DNA of 64,000 nt from Ryuthela nishihirai (taxonomy: Eukaryota > Arthropoda > Arachnida > Araneae > Heptathelidae), in NCBI GenBank assembly GCA_038380435.1, contig JAWZYU010000008.1, forward strand, positions 75,840,020 through 75,904,019. The letters run 5' to 3'. The position numbers and the translations under genes are program-made. Positions 1 through 11,121 of this stretch are shown one piece after another. Numbering within the stretch: position 1 is the stretch's first letter; the number at the start of each line of letters is the position of its first letter. Below the pieces are notes generated by a model, which was given only the letters and a program-made list of their open reading frames with translations, ran no database searches and had not been told where the DNA came from.

Positions 1-289
1 GCATGGAATGGTATCCCCCAGCGTGATATCCACATTTGTATGACCAATTGCATGCCAGATTAGGAACTTGTATTGCTACTCGAGGAGGTTCAACACCTTA
101 TTAAAATGTGCCTTCTATAAAATGTAATACTCATTAAAAGGTAAAATCAACATTGAATTACTTCACACGTGTGATCACTGTCCTTTTTCAACAAGTTGTT
201 TCTACTAAATAAATCTCATAGATTACGCTTCAATTGTTAATGGTGTTCTTTTTTCAATTTCCACCAGTGTAGATATTTAATCATTGACG

Positions 290-447
290 TTGAAAGACCC
301 ATTGTATCCAAAATTTTGCAACATTTCTAAGATCTACGACCTAAAACATCACAAGGCACCAATTTTTAGCTCTCTAGCTCCAGCGTATCATTATTTGACC
401 ACAAAGGACCATCGCATCCAAAATTTGACATTTCTGAGATCTTGAGT
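290..447. repeat. Diverged satellite-like repeat E, segment 1
   Basis: Words such as 'catttctgagatct' and 'atccaaaattt' recur here and at 707-854, 1079-1212, 13200-13585, 14884-15110 and 15180-15640 (the last three in inverse orientation). The unit is roughly 110-130 bp and strongly diverged. No coding potential is seen. Bases 1-289 to its left hold nothing I recognise. Confidence 0.5.
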
Positions 448-706
448 TGATTTATCTCTGAGGGGCACTTTTTGCACACAATGGGCTAAAAGGATCGAGA
501 GCTCAGAGAAGGCTGTGCGAGGAGACACACTGGACAGCTGTTAGGAGACAGATAACTTCGCATCAAGACCATCCAGTGTTTCTTTAATGTGCACAATAAT
601 GTGCACAATTCCAAGCCATCAGTGTCCCCTACTAGCCACGTAGAGAGTTTTGGGCTCAAATTTGGAAACTGCAGATAATGATCCTGGCGAGCTACACCAT
701 TTCTGA
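448..706 (-). mobile_element. Old, diverged SINE family A copy
   Basis: It follows the family A order on the plus strand: the 'tgag.ggcacttttt.gcacac' end, 'atgggctaaa', 'catcaagaccatccag', 'tttaatgtgcac', 'tgtcccctact', then an eroded tRNA-like end. It is internally deleted and no target duplication is evident. It sits inside satellite-like repeat E. Confidence 0.7.
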
Positions 707-854
707 GGTCTACAGCCCATAATGCCAGCAGACACTAAATTGAAACTCTAACACCAGTAGAATGGCATTTGACCTTTGACAGACCCGGATCCGAAATTTC
801 TTAACGTTTCCGAGATCTACAACCGGAACTCCAAGACACTAATTTTCATACCCG
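707..854. repeat. Diverged satellite-like repeat E, segment 2
   Basis: It contains two spaced versions of the unit core ('atttctgaggtctac' and 'acgtttccgagatctac'). It continues as segment 3 at 1079-1212 beyond an inserted SINE B. Non-coding. Confidence 0.5.
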
Positions 855-868
855 TATATCAAGGTTTG

Positions 869-1078
869 GCCGTCCCGTGGCCGAGTGGTTAGCGCGCTTG
901 GCTACTGATCTACGAGACCTGGGTTCGAGCCCCGGGTAAGGCATGGATGTTCGTGTTGCTTTTCTGCTGAGGTCCTGCCATCCTCTCAGACCTTCTACTC
1001 TGGCATATAAACTGACAGGCTCCTGTCAGACCTCTGTGGCAAGCAGCTGCTTGAGGGGGTATTTATTTTTTATTTATT
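869..1078 (+). mobile_element. SINE family B, complete, with 14-bp target duplication
   Basis: This is a tRNA-derived retroposon. The 5' head has an A-box-like GTGGCCGAGTGG and a B-box-like GGTTCGAGCCC, as expected for RNA polymerase III internal promoters. The unrelated body ends in GCTGCTTGAGG followed by a TATTTATTTT-type tail. The direct repeat TATATCAAGGTTTG flanks it at 855-868 and 1079-1092, fixing both ends. The 3' end matches that of the resident RTE LINE (see findings). Related copies lie at 15655, 15970, 40973 and 44135. Confidence 0.88.
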
Positions 1079-1223
1079 TATATCAAGGTTTGACCTCTAT
1101 TTGACCTTCAAGATATGTCGGAGGTGAAATTTCGGATTTTTTTACGAGATCTACGTTCCGAATTACTCCCGGGTGGAAATTTTCAAAGTTCTACCATTCT
1201 TAGAATTAGTGTAATCACGTAAC

Positions 1224-1614
1224 TTGGGTTGTTGGGTTGTTTTACCTCTGAGCGGCACTTTTTTGCACACCATGGGCTAAATGGCCAAGTCACATGGACC
1301 CCGAAGGCTCAGAGAAGGTTGGGGGAGGGGACCCACTGGAACAGCTGTTGGGAGACAGATGGTAGCCTCCCGTCAAGGCCATCCAGCGTGTTCTTTAACG
1401 TGCACAGAATATGTCTCTCCCGCACACGGGGCCACGGCTTAACGTCCCATCCGAGGGACGGCGGCCTTTCCAATCCCATCGGTGTCCACTACTGACCGTG
1501 GGCAGGGCGGGGAATTTTGCGGAGATAAATCTCAACGCTGACCCAGCTGGGACTCGAACCTGGGAACTACAGATTACGAGCCTGGCGCGCTACCGACTGA
1601 GCCACCCCCGCCCC
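1224..1614 (-). mobile_element. SINE family A, complete, with target duplication
   Basis: The tRNA-like head is at the right end (complement of 'gactcgaacctggga...gagccacccccgcccc') and the tail at the left is built from GGGTTG/GTTTTACC units. The direct repeat AATCACGTAAC lies at 1213-1223 and 1617-1627. The short ORFs inside (88 and 71 codons) recur in every copy because of shared ancestry and are not genes. Confidence 0.92.
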
Positions 1615-1959
1615 ATAATCACGTAACAATCTGTCAGTCAATCACTAATTCAAAACCGTATATATACAGGGTGACACGTAAGTCCTTATACGTAGGCAAA
1701 GGAATAATATTCAACTGCACACTTACTCAACTTTTATGTTCACTTTATTCAACTGTACAGAATCCATACTAAGTGGAGTTACATTAGTTCTCTGCAACTA
1801 AAATGCTCAAACTGATGTTTGAGAAAACTGATGTTAATGAAAACAAAAGTAACTTAAAATGCTCAAACTGATCACCCTGTGTTACTTTATCTTGCAACAT
1901 TCACTGCAGGTGGTCGGTCCTCCTCTTCTTCTTCTCGAGGGTGATTTTGGTACACGAGA

Positions 1960-2776
1960 TTTTAGGTGTGTGTCCCCCCCCACATAGAAAAAAAAATCTA
2001 AAGGAGTCAAATCTGGATTTCGAGGTGGCTATTCCACTGCCCTAACCATTTGTGGAGTAGTGTTTCATCGAACCAAGATATAGCAATGGATAAGGGTATA
2101 TATATGCTCTAAGTAGGGTACCAAAATGACATTTAACATTTGAAAATAAGAATCGCCGGTGACTCTGTCGGTATAAAAGTAAGGTCCTAGGATGTTGTCA
2201 CCATGAATTGCACACCAAACAGATACCCTGGGATTGTTCTGCATGTGTGTCTTCAACCCACTGTAATTGTATCGCATCCGAGTAAAAACAATTGCGGTGG
2301 TTGTGCCCCCCATTTTCAACTGAGTTTGCTTCATATCTGAAGATTATATCAGCCAAGAGAGACGGTTTTCCTGAACTGTTTCCAGTACCCAATCACAGAC
2401 TGCTCTCTGAGATCCATGTCGTCCACATGCAATTCCTGTACCATTTATATTTTAGATGCGTATAACTTGTTTCTTCTCAGGATTCTGGATACAGATGATT
2501 TTCCAATTCTTACCTCCTGTGCAGTTTAGTTTTTCTTACAGACCAGCGCGTGCCATGTTTGATTTTAGCCAGAACATCCAGAGTGTGGTCTTCATCTGTG
2601 GTACTACTCAGACGACCTGGTCTAGGTTTATTTATCACCGAACTAGTCTTCTTCAGTCTCTTCAGAATATTACTGACGAGCATGTAACATGTCTTTGGCT
2701 TGTCTGGATGTAGCCTGTAAAAATTCGCTGCATGCTTTTCATTGACTTTTTCCAGCAACATAAGTATCAATTCCAT
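1960..2776 (-). pseudogene. Mariner-type transposase, frameshifted remnant
   Basis: Three stretches in different frames follow transposase order. The N-terminal helix-turn-helix part (2776-2510) holds 'FYRLHPDKPKT', 'LKRLKKTSSV' and 'KPRPGRLSS'. The middle (2400-2065) holds 'VSVWCAIHGDNILGPYF' and 'VTGDSYFQMLN'. The C-terminal part (about 2070-1960) reads 'WPPRNPDLTPLDFFL', which carries the last catalytic Asp region of DDE/D transposases. The frame is broken at least twice, so no active protein is expected. The original enzyme would cut and paste the element at TA sites. Confidence 0.8.
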
Positions 2777-2788
2777 TTTCTACTTGGG

Positions 2789-3235
2789 TTGGGTTGTTTT
2801 ACCTCTGAGCGGCACATTTTTGCACACCATGGGCTAAATGGCCAGGCCACAAGGTTGGTTGTTTTACCTCTGAGCGGCACTTTTTTGCACACCATGGGCT
2901 AAATGGCCAGGTCACATTGACCCCGAAGGCTCAGAGAAGGTTGGGGAGGGGACCCACTGGAACAGCTGTTGGGAGACAGATGGTAGCCTCCCGTCAAGGC
3001 CATCCAGCGTGTTCTTTAACGTGCACAGGGTATGGCTCTCCCGCACACGGGGCCACGGCTTAACGTCCCATCCGACGGACGGCGGCTTTTCCAAGCCCAT
3101 CGGTGTCCCCTACTGACCGTGGGCAGGGCGGGGAATTTTGCGGAGATAAATCTCAACGCTGACCCAGCTGGGACTCGAACCTGGGAACTATAGATTACGA
3201 GCCTGGCGCGCTACCGACTGAGCCACCCCCGCCCC
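2789..3235 (-). mobile_element. SINE family A with partly duplicated 3' end, nested in mariner
   Basis: The target duplication TTCTACTTGGG lies at 2778-2788 and 3240-3250. The left end carries an extra ~75-bp copy of the SINE 3' portion (2789-2858) before the complete copy starts. This could be tandem dimerisation or template switching during reverse transcription. It is younger than the mariner element it interrupts. Confidence 0.88.
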
Positions 3236-3404
3236 ATTCTTCTACTTGGGTGTGAGGATACATCGTTACTCTGTCAGTAATCAACAAGTCTATTCAACTG
3301 AAACAGCAAAGAAAAACACATAGTTATTTCTACTTGTGACTATGTATACGAACATATGGGACACCCGTGACTATGTATAAGACTCATAAGGACACCCTGT
3401 ATAT

Positions 3405-4065
3405 CAATTGCAAAATCGATGCATTTTGCTTTTATTCTGAGGGAACTCTTTTCTCTCTTTCTTTTGTAGAGCACAGTCGGTATTGACGCTTCACTTACAA
3501 TATGACCTGGTTCTATTCTCCAGATTTTTCTTGTTATACGAGGCCACAAGCCGTGATCTGATTTACATTTTAAATATGGGTTAAAATCATAAAAAAAGCC
3601 ACTCTCCGACTGTGCTTAGAATTCACCCATGACAGAGGGATATTCATGCAGTGAACTAGAAATATTGCTCATTAACTGATGCCATTGATTGAGCAACTCA
3701 ACTTGTTTCCCAATACTATCGTGAAAGAAGTAGAATCTATGTGGAAGCGAAATCCTTTCGTTCAGACTGGGACCTAACAAAGATGCTAAGTTCTGTCATC
3801 CGTAATCTTGTGGTTGGCTTGGTAAATGAAGACAGATAGCGAAAGCGCAGTTTGTTCTGAGCTGCTCGAGTCGATGCGGCTCTAATGATATTTAAAGCTG
3901 TGCATTTTTATGCGGCCAGACACCGAATATCGTTACTTTCTGTTTGCCTTTGATACTGTAGCCAACCGCATCCGATATAAGCGTAGAAGGTTAAATCTGA
4001 ATGATGGGCTTCAATACTGCAGTGATTTTTTTTTTTCGCATTTCTAACTGTAGGTATTGGAGAGA
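3405..4065. other. No feature recognised
   Basis: AT-rich sequence without a credible ORF, repeat match or RNA signature. Confidence 0.5.
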
Positions 4066-4545
4066 AAAATGGAAACAGTTCCAAATTATATGAATAGATT
4101 TTTTTTCTTCAATATGATTTTTAACGAAAAATAGGTCTAAAGTTAAATTAAAGATATCAGTAAAATCTATCTAAATCTCGATTTGAAACAATATTTGTTC
4201 AGTATATTTAACAGGCTACAAAAAATTTTTGATCCAAAAGTTTTATTAAAACAAACACTCTACTAGAGTCCAACAATTATCTCTCATCTCCCTAACCTAT
4301 TTTAATGTTCATATAAATTTTTTTTTTTTTTTTGGGGGGGGGGGGGTGATTGCGCCTAAATATTGCAGCGTTCATAACCCTTTTTTAATACTGACCAAAT
4401 ATTGTTTAAAATCCAGATATAGATAGATTTTATTGAGATCTTTAATACATCTTTAGATGTATTTTTCACTAAAAATAATATCGAAGAATTTATTGAGCTC
4501 TAAATGTGATTTTCTATTGAGATAACATGGAACTATTTCCATTCT
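4066..4545. mobile_element. Foldback MITE-like element F, copy 1
   Basis: The left part ('attaaagatatcagtaaaat', 'ctatctaaatctcgattt', 'atatttgttcagta') is inverted in the right part ('accaaatattgttt', 'agatagattttattgagatc'). Relatives lie at 7620-8130, 37725-38015 and 43800-44110. The arms are about 130-150 bp and no transposase is present. A homopolymer T/G tract lies at 4318-4347. Confidence 0.6.
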
Positions 4546-4623
4546 TCTGTCCAGTACCTGTAGATTCTAGAACTGTTACATTTTTTCATATCTGAAATAT
4601 CGAATGGAGAAAAGTTGAGGTTA

Positions 4624-5588
4624 TTCAAAAAGAACAAGTTGGTAAGACTTGTAGTAATTGGATTAGCATTGCTTCTGGTATTCCACAAGGGTGCATTTTT
4701 CATTCTTTTCTCTTTACTTTGGTAATTGATTATGTTATGCAAAATTCACTGCAAGGGAAAGATTTTGGCCTTAAATAGTCTGGATATATGAAAATTTCTG
4801 ATTTAGATTATGCTTAAGATTTAGCCCTTTTGGCAAATGATGTTGATGAGATGAACTCTTTCATTAGAGCTGTTGATGAGACTGGTTAGTAGAGTAGGTT
4901 TGGTTATAACAGAGAGAAAACTAAAGTGATGAAAATTGGTCAGTCAGGCTGTGATTCTGAATAGTTCCACTTTTGAGCAGGTGTCATAGTTTAATTATCT
5001 TGGGAGCTATGTAACAGATACTGGTGATGTGCGGCATGAGATTAATAGACAAATAGGGATTGCTGCTGAGGCTTTTCAGAATTTATGGAGAGTATGGAGA
5101 AATAGGCGTATACACCTAAAGACTAAAATTAGAGTGTATAATAGTTTGGTTCTCTCTAGGGTTAGTTATGGTAGTGAAACTTGGATGCTTTGTAAACAAT
5201 ATAACAGGAAACTAGATGCTTTTGATTCCAGATGCTTACGCACACTATCTTGGCCATTAGGTGGTTCAACTTTCTAAGTAATGATGAGGTTAGAAAAGGG
5301 AGTCGTTAACCTCCTCTTAGCAGCATATTGTGCAAAGGAAGACTCCGTTGGTTTGACCATGTTGCCGTATGGATAATTATAGATCAGAGAATAGGGATAT
5401 GAACAGTGTGCCACAAAAAGAGAGGGAGACTAGGATGCGGTTGGCAGATAATGTCAAACAGGACCTTATTAGAATTGGTGTGCAGTGGCCAGATGCAGCA
5501 GATGTAGCTCAGGGTAGATAAGCTTGGAGAACTAAATTGTACCGACTGGTTGGACCTCCGTAGCCCATGGCTGCTTGAGGAGGAGGAT
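4624..5588 (+). pseudogene. RTE-clade LINE remnant R1, 3' part of reverse transcriptase
   Basis: Degenerate C-terminal RT, recognisable from copies in which it is open: a disrupted 'YADDLALLANDVDEMNSF' around 4800-4860, 'HEINRQIGIAAEAF', 'LKTKIRVYNSLVLSRVSYGSETW' (open at 5029-5277), then the eroded 'RLRWFGHVA' and 'KRGRPRMRW' region. It ends in the conserved short 3' end CCCATGGCTGCTTGAGG and a GAGGAGGATG microsatellite. Several stops and frameshifts kill it. 5'-truncated, as is common for LINE copies. Confidence 0.85.
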
Positions 5589-5865
5589 GAAACTCACAAA
5601 GCCCGTAGCAAAATACAGGAAAGTAAACCATAATGCCCATAACCTGGACCCAGCAGCACAAGCCTAAATCAAAACACCACAGCTTCGGATTCCTATGTAT
5701 TAATTATTTATCCTTTCTCATTGATGCATACTTAATTTTATTTATTATATCGCCTGATTGCTTCAAACGTTGGTACTGTTATAGGAGTTATAAGTATTTT
5801 TAAGTCACAACCAGTGGCATACCGGAATGAATTATTGGGGGTCCTTTTGTGAAAATCCATTAATT

Positions 5866-6640
5866 TTCAGTTGAGTTATTTCACTTCTGATTGGCACATT
5901 TTCTGAACACAATGGACTAAATGGTCAGGTCACAAGAAACGTGAAGGCTCAGAGAAAGTTGGCGGAAGGAACCCACTGGACAGGAGAGTTGGGTTGTTTT
6001 ACCTATGAGCGGCACTTTTTTGCACACCTTGGGCTAAATGGCCAGGTCACATGGACCCCGAAGGCTCAGAGAAGGTTGGGGGAGGGGACCCACTGGAATA
6101 GCTGTTGGGAGACAGATGGTAGCCTCCCGTCAAGGCCATCCAGCGTGTCCTTTAACGTCTACAGGGTATGGCTCCCCCACACACGGGGCCTCGGCTTAAC
6201 ATCCCATCGGACGGACGGCGGCCTTTCCAAGCCCATCGGTGTCCCCTACTGAAAAACGGGCAGGGCGGGGAATTTTACGGAGATAAATCTCAACGCTGGC
6301 CCAGCTGGGACTCGAACCTGGGAACTACAGATTACGAGCCTGGCGCGCTACCGACTGAGCCACCCCTGCCCCACTGGACAGGAGAAGACAGTAGCCTCTC
6401 AAGGCCACCCAGCGTCTTCTTTAAGGTGTTTAAGAGTATGGCTCTCCCGCATACAGAGTCACAGCATAATGTCCCATCCGACGGACGTAGCCTTTCCAAG
6501 AAAATCGATGTCCCCTACTGACTGAAGGCAGGGTGGAGAGTTTTGTGGAGATAAATATCAAATCTGGCCCAGGTGGGGCTCAAACCTGGGAACTGTAGAT
6601 TACGAGCCTGGCGCGTTATCACTGTCATGCTCTCGGTTAC
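5866..6640 (-). mobile_element. Old SINE family A copy split by a younger one
   Basis: Diverged family A sequence runs from 5866 to 5987 and resumes at 6373-6640, ending with an eroded tRNA-like head. The break is filled by the young copy at 5988-6372. Bases 5589-5865 between R1 and this element show nothing recognisable. Confidence 0.85.
5988..6372 (-). mobile_element. SINE family A, young copy nested in an old one
   Basis: The 13-bp target duplication ACTGGACAGGAGA at 5975-5987 and 6373-6385 is itself part of the older SINE, showing insertion of family A into family A. The element spans the full 385 bp with only a few differences from other young copies. Confidence 0.95.
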
Positions 6641-7190
6641 TAAAAATTTATAATTAGATTACATATTAATTTCTTTAAGGTCTTCTGGAGTTTGTAATGA
6701 TTAACATTTTTAGGAACCAGCAATATTTAAAAAAAATCATTAATATTATTACACTTTCCTGCATAAATTAAAAATGTATGGGTTTTGATTCAAACGATTA
6801 ACTTAGTTTTATACCTATACTAAATAGGTATAAAACCCTTAGTCGATAATATGTAAATTTTATTCCTTAGAGAACAAAGGAAAAGCTTAAGGTTTTGAGT
6901 TCTACCCCACAGGCAACAAGGAAAAGATTTTCTTGAGGGAAGCTGATTGTTCATGATTCGTTATTATTCGTTCAAAGCTATAGGAAAAGGATTCAGGGTT
7001 AATACTTTAGATAACTATATATCAAGTTTTCCTATATATTTCGTAAAAAATGTTACGCAGAGCTTCCACACTTCTTCACATCCTCCCAAAAAATAGTGGG
7101 AAGAATTTTCAAGGAATCTATGTCATGAGTTTTATGTCATATGAAAGCTTCAGACGTGAGGAGTGTCATCTACTAAACTTTGCTTTCCAT
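6641..7190. other. No feature recognised
   Basis: AT-rich intergenic sequence. No ORF or repeat assignment can be supported. Confidence 0.5.
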
Positions 7191-7200
7191 AACTTAAGGA

Positions 7201-7585
7201 TTTTGGGTTGTTTTACCTCTGAGCGGCACTTTTTTGCACACCATGGGCTAAATGGCCAGGTCACATGGACCCCAAAGGCTCAGAGAAGGTTGGGGGAGGG
7301 GACCCACTGGAACAGCTGTTGGGAGACAGATGGTAGCCTCCCGTCAAGGCCATCCAGCGTGTTCTTTAACGTGCACAGGGTATGGCTCTCCCGCACACGG
7401 GGCCACGGCTTAACGTCCCATCCGACGGACGGCGGCCTTTCCAAGCCCATCGGTGTCCCCTACTGACCGTGGGCAGGGCGGGGAATTTTGCGGAGATAAA
7501 TCTCAACGCTGACCCAGCTGGGACTCGAACCTGGGAACTACAGATTACGAGCCTGGCGCGCTACCGACTGAGTCACCCCCGCCCC
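7201..7585 (-). mobile_element. SINE family A, complete
   Basis: Target duplication AACTTAAGGA at 7191-7200 and 7595-7604, with a short AATAATAAT run between the head and the right-hand duplication. The sequence is close to the other young copies. Confidence 0.92.
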
Positions 7586-7619
7586 AATAATAATAACTTA
7601 AGGAACAACAGTATGCTAT

Positions 7620-8130
7620 ATCAATGGGAAAACTAATGTCGAAACTAATGTTAACTTCTAAAATAATTTTCTTTAATTAAATGTGATAACAGATAAAGAT
7701 ATTAATCAAATATATCAATATCTCGATTTTTAACGATATTCGTCCAGTATTTAATGAATTATAGAAGTTTCAATATTTACGTAATAATGCAATGCAAGTC
7801 ACAAAAATTGACTTCAGAAGTTAATTAAAACTTAGTAATAAGTATCATATCAAAGTGTTTAATAAAATAAATGTTCATTTTAGGAGTTTGTGTACAGAAT
7901 TCTTTCACTATTGATCAATTTTGTATAAGACTGATATTGCTATTGTTAAATATTGAAACTTCCATAATTCATTAAATACTGAACGAATAATTTTGTAAAG
8001 CGAGATATTAATATATTTGATTGAAATCTTTATCTGCTATCAAATTATTAAAAACAAGAAAATTTATTTTAGAAGTTTTGAGCTCCGACGTTAGCTTTCC
8101 ATTGATATAACATAGAGTAATTTTTAATTT
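7620..8130. mobile_element. Foldback MITE-like element F, copy 2
   Basis: The left arm (about 7640-7770: 'agataaagatattaatcaaa', 'atattcgtccagtatttaat') is repeated inverted in the right arm (about 7960-8110: 'attaaatactgaacgaat', 'tttgattgaaatctttatct'). The arms are about 130 bp around a ~190-bp centre. No coding capacity. Confidence 0.65.
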
Positions 8131-8215
8131 ATGCAAACCAGTGTACATATGTTAGACAATTTGAGTTAAACGTTCGTAGCAACGTCGGGTATATCAGCTG
8201 GTACTTCTACTTTTA

Positions 8216-8360
8216 ACATCTAATACTCTAAACATGTCGAACAAAGAAACAACTAATACTCTAACATTTAATACTAATACTCTAAACATTTCGAACTGTA
8301 ATACTAATACTCTAAACTGATACTCTAAACAACTAATACTCTAACATTTCGAACTGTAGA
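8216..8360. repeat. Short-period tandem repeat
   Basis: Irregular reiterations of ACTAATACTCTAAACAT, some extended by TTCGAACTGTA, occur about seven times. Unit lengths vary, so it is a degenerate minisatellite. The following 8361-8756 shows no recognisable feature apart from a short reuse of 'cacagtttcgcataatta' (about 8377 and 8409). Confidence 0.8.
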
Positions 8361-8765
8361 GAACTAACCACCACACAGTTTCGCATAATTACCATTTACT
8401 TAAACCAGTGCACACAGTTTCGCATAATTAAGCAATTTATTGTTTCTACAATTTTAGAAACAGCTCGATTTCCTCAGACTCAAGACATTTAACTTCATGG
8501 TACTACAATACTTTGCAATGGTAAACCATTTATACAACAGGCAGGATAAAAAGTACCCAGCTAAAATAGGAAAATGGTTAACGAAAGTTTGTTAACAATG
8601 AATTTAAAGACTGTCTGCTTGCAACCAATCTGCTTTAAAGTGGATACTGTTGCTAAAATCCTCCTCGGAAATTCACAATATTTTATTATATAATATACTT
8701 CTAATTGTATTGGATTAAGAGATCGGGATCCTAGCTACCATGGGCCTGGAGCAATCTCTCTGCAA

Positions 8766-9055
8766 GTGTCAGGAATTTTTGGGGGAGTTGCTGTCGTCTA
8801 CCTTATGATTAGAGGAGTACGTTATCGATGGGTGGACACCCAAAATCAAAGGGGTCACATCCTGTTCACGCACATATCCAGATTTTTTCTACGATCATGT
8901 AGCAAATATGCAGCATCTGCAACTAATATCATAATATCGTTGAGAGAAGTACATTTGGTAGCGGAGGTCTAACTGTGTGGGCCCAGTTTTCATTGGAAGG
9001 CCACATCGGCCACTAAGCATTTTTTGGAGGTTCTGCGAATGCTCTGAAATATTAG
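8766..9055 (+). pseudogene. Mariner/Tc1-type transposase fragment
   Basis: Translated pieces resemble the catalytic core of mariner transposases. 'RGHILFTHISRF' (about 8850-8885) corresponds to the usual V-L-F-S-D-E-S-R-F motif with the catalytic Asp region mutated. After a frame change, 'FGSGGLTVWAQFSLEGH' (about 8955-9005) matches the GGG-x-x-VWxxIS segment. No termini were found and the fragment is dead. Confidence 0.6.
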
Positions 9056-9059
9056 AGTT

Positions 9060-9400
9060 CGGTTGTTTTACCTCTGAGCGGCAATTTTTGCACACAATGG
9101 GTTAAATGGTCAAGTCACAGACTGGCCATTTAGTCACCACTGGACTGCTGTTAGGAGATGGTAGCTTCCCGTCAAGGTCATCCAGCGTGTCTTTAAAATG
9201 CACACGGTATGGCTCTCCCAAACACAGAATCAAGGCTTAATGTCCCATCAGATGGACTGCGACTCTAAGCCCAATTGGCAACTAAAGGCAGGATGGGGAA
9301 TTTTGCAGAGAAAAATCTCTACACTGGCCCTGATGGCACTCGAACCTGGAACTGCAGATTATGAGCCTGACGCGCTACCGACTGAGCAACTCCAGCCCAA
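9060..9400 (-). mobile_element. SINE family A, diverged copy
   Basis: The tail 'cggttgttttacctctgagcg' starts the plus-strand reading, and the eroded head 'ctgagcaactccagccc' ends it. Internal deletion around 'gtcacagactggccatttag'. The 77-codon ORF at 9198-9431 is a chance opening. Confidence 0.85.
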
Positions 9401-10240
9401 CATAGTTGGGTGCAGAACCTCAAAACTTTAAAGTTGGGAAACCAATGATGATATATTACTTTCCAATATGCTATATATTCGATTCATTATATTTTCACTA
9501 CTCGATATCGACTGTTGGAGATCTTCTAAATCTTTATATAAGGTAAATATAAATCCGTTTTTATTTCACTGGGGATGGAAACTTTTCGATATCATTGATC
9601 GTTTGCTATCAAACTTCAGTTCACTCAACCACAACATTAAATTTGCATCGCACTCGCTTTTTGCTTTATTGAAGAATTTTTAACAACCAATTACCTCTTT
9701 CAAAATTGTTCATGATTAGTCTTTAAAGCTCGTTATCACACCACTGAACCAATAAAGCAAATATCAGCCTCTCGCAAATGTCATGTAACTCTGTTAATCA
9801 TTAACCATTTCGAATCTATATAGCCCAGATGCGTGACCTGTAAAGGTCATTCTTTCCGGTTAGCTGTCTAGATGGGCAATTGATGAGACACAGCGGCGAA
9901 CAGCTTCGTTCATTAAACTGTTATCGATTTGCAAAGGTTGTCCGCTTTTGAATGACACGTGTAACGAAATTATTGCTTTGTAAACATTCCATTCCGAGTG
10001 CTATAGTTAGCAGACACAGAGAAAGTTTTTCTTGGGTCACTTAGGTACTATATTGCATGATTAATTATGATTTCCGACACGTCAAGAGGAGAATTAATAT
10101 GGAAGAGGGTATGAACTTATGTACTTGTTTCCGATAGATGTTAACACATGAAATGGAAATCTATATCAAGGGACTTTAATCTTTCATTCATGTAAATATC
10201 TGCATAGCAACAATAATCGGCATAATTTTCTTCCAAGCAA
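9401..10240. other. No feature recognised
   Basis: AT-rich, without a supportable ORF. The 71-codon frame at 9468-9683 lacks any recognisable motif and I do not call it. Confidence 0.5.
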
Positions 10241-10244
10241 CAGG

Positions 10245-10560
10245 TAGCACTTGGCCGGTAACACGCCAGTTTCGAGTCCCCACTGTGTTTCCGAAGTCCC
10301 ACAGGTTAAGTCTCCACTGTGTTTACGGAAGATAAATCTTCGCTAAACTGCATCCTGCTCTCGGTGAGAAAGGAAACGCCGGATGGGCTTAGAAAGGCGG
10401 CTGTTCATCTGATGGGACGTTAAGTCCGGGTTCAGAAAAGCCATACGTTTTTCAATTTTCAACAAGGCCACTATAGATAGCCTTGATGGGAGATTTCCAT
10501 CTGTCTTTTACTGGCTGTCCAGTGGGTATCCTTCCTAAACTTTTTCTGAATCCGTAGGAT
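10245..10560 (+). mobile_element. SINE family A, diverged copy in forward orientation
   Basis: Eroded B box ('tttcgagtcccc'), 'gataaatct', 'gatgggcttagaaaggcgg', 'ctgatgggacgttaag', 'ccttgatgggag', and 'ctgtccagtgggtatcc' follow family A order from head to tail. The terminal tail is lost. Nothing is recognised in 10561-11121. Confidence 0.75.
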
Positions 10561-11121
10561 TAGCAGAATTCCATCTGCAAGGGCGGCCGTAAAAAATTAA
10601 TTTCCAGAAATTAAATAATACCAAAAATTGTTAAGCGCGCATATTTTTAAAATCTCTAGAACGAAGAGGAAAATATCATACTTTCGAGTGGAAATTCAGT
10701 GCCTCCCCTCCCTTTATTTTTTCCTAGCAGTAGCAGCAATTAGGAGGGCTATGAGGCCGCAACCTCATTGATAAGATGAAACTTGTGCCTTAACCAGTTG
10801 CACAGGCTTTAAGTTCCTTGTGAAGTCATCTCATTTTTTTTTTCAAATATTTTACTAGCAGATTTACCCGGAATATACTTTAGAATATAGAGTAGGCACA
10901 AGGCCACCTCGATATATTAGGCTTGGACACTGCAGTAACAAAGACCCAATTTTGAAACATATATCAGTTTCAATTATATCTATATTTCTAAAAATTCAAC
11001 TGGTAGTTATTTATTATTAAAAATTTGGTAATTAATTTTAAAATATTCTCAAATGTTCTAATAAAATCCCAATGAATAACTCTAACTTAAATTTTAGACA
11101 AATTAAAGAGATATTTTCGAT

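Larger units (their letters stand above)
1663..3404 (-). mobile_element. Mariner-type DNA transposon, interrupted by a SINE
   Basis: The terminal inverted repeats read TATACAGGGTG at both ends (about 1663 and 3404), with TA-rich flanks as expected for the IS630-Tc1-mariner superfamily. The body encodes a broken transposase on the minus strand (separate entry). A family A SINE (2789-3235) was inserted just beyond the transposase N-terminus. Confidence 0.8.

Noticed and set aside
1229..1626. Recurrent 70-90 codon ORFs ('CFTSERHFFAHHGLNGQVTWTP', 'GPRLNVPSDGRRPFQAHRCP') found at many loci.
   Set aside because: They occur only in SINE family A, mostly antisense to the Pol III-type promoter. Their conservation reflects recent copying, not coding selection.
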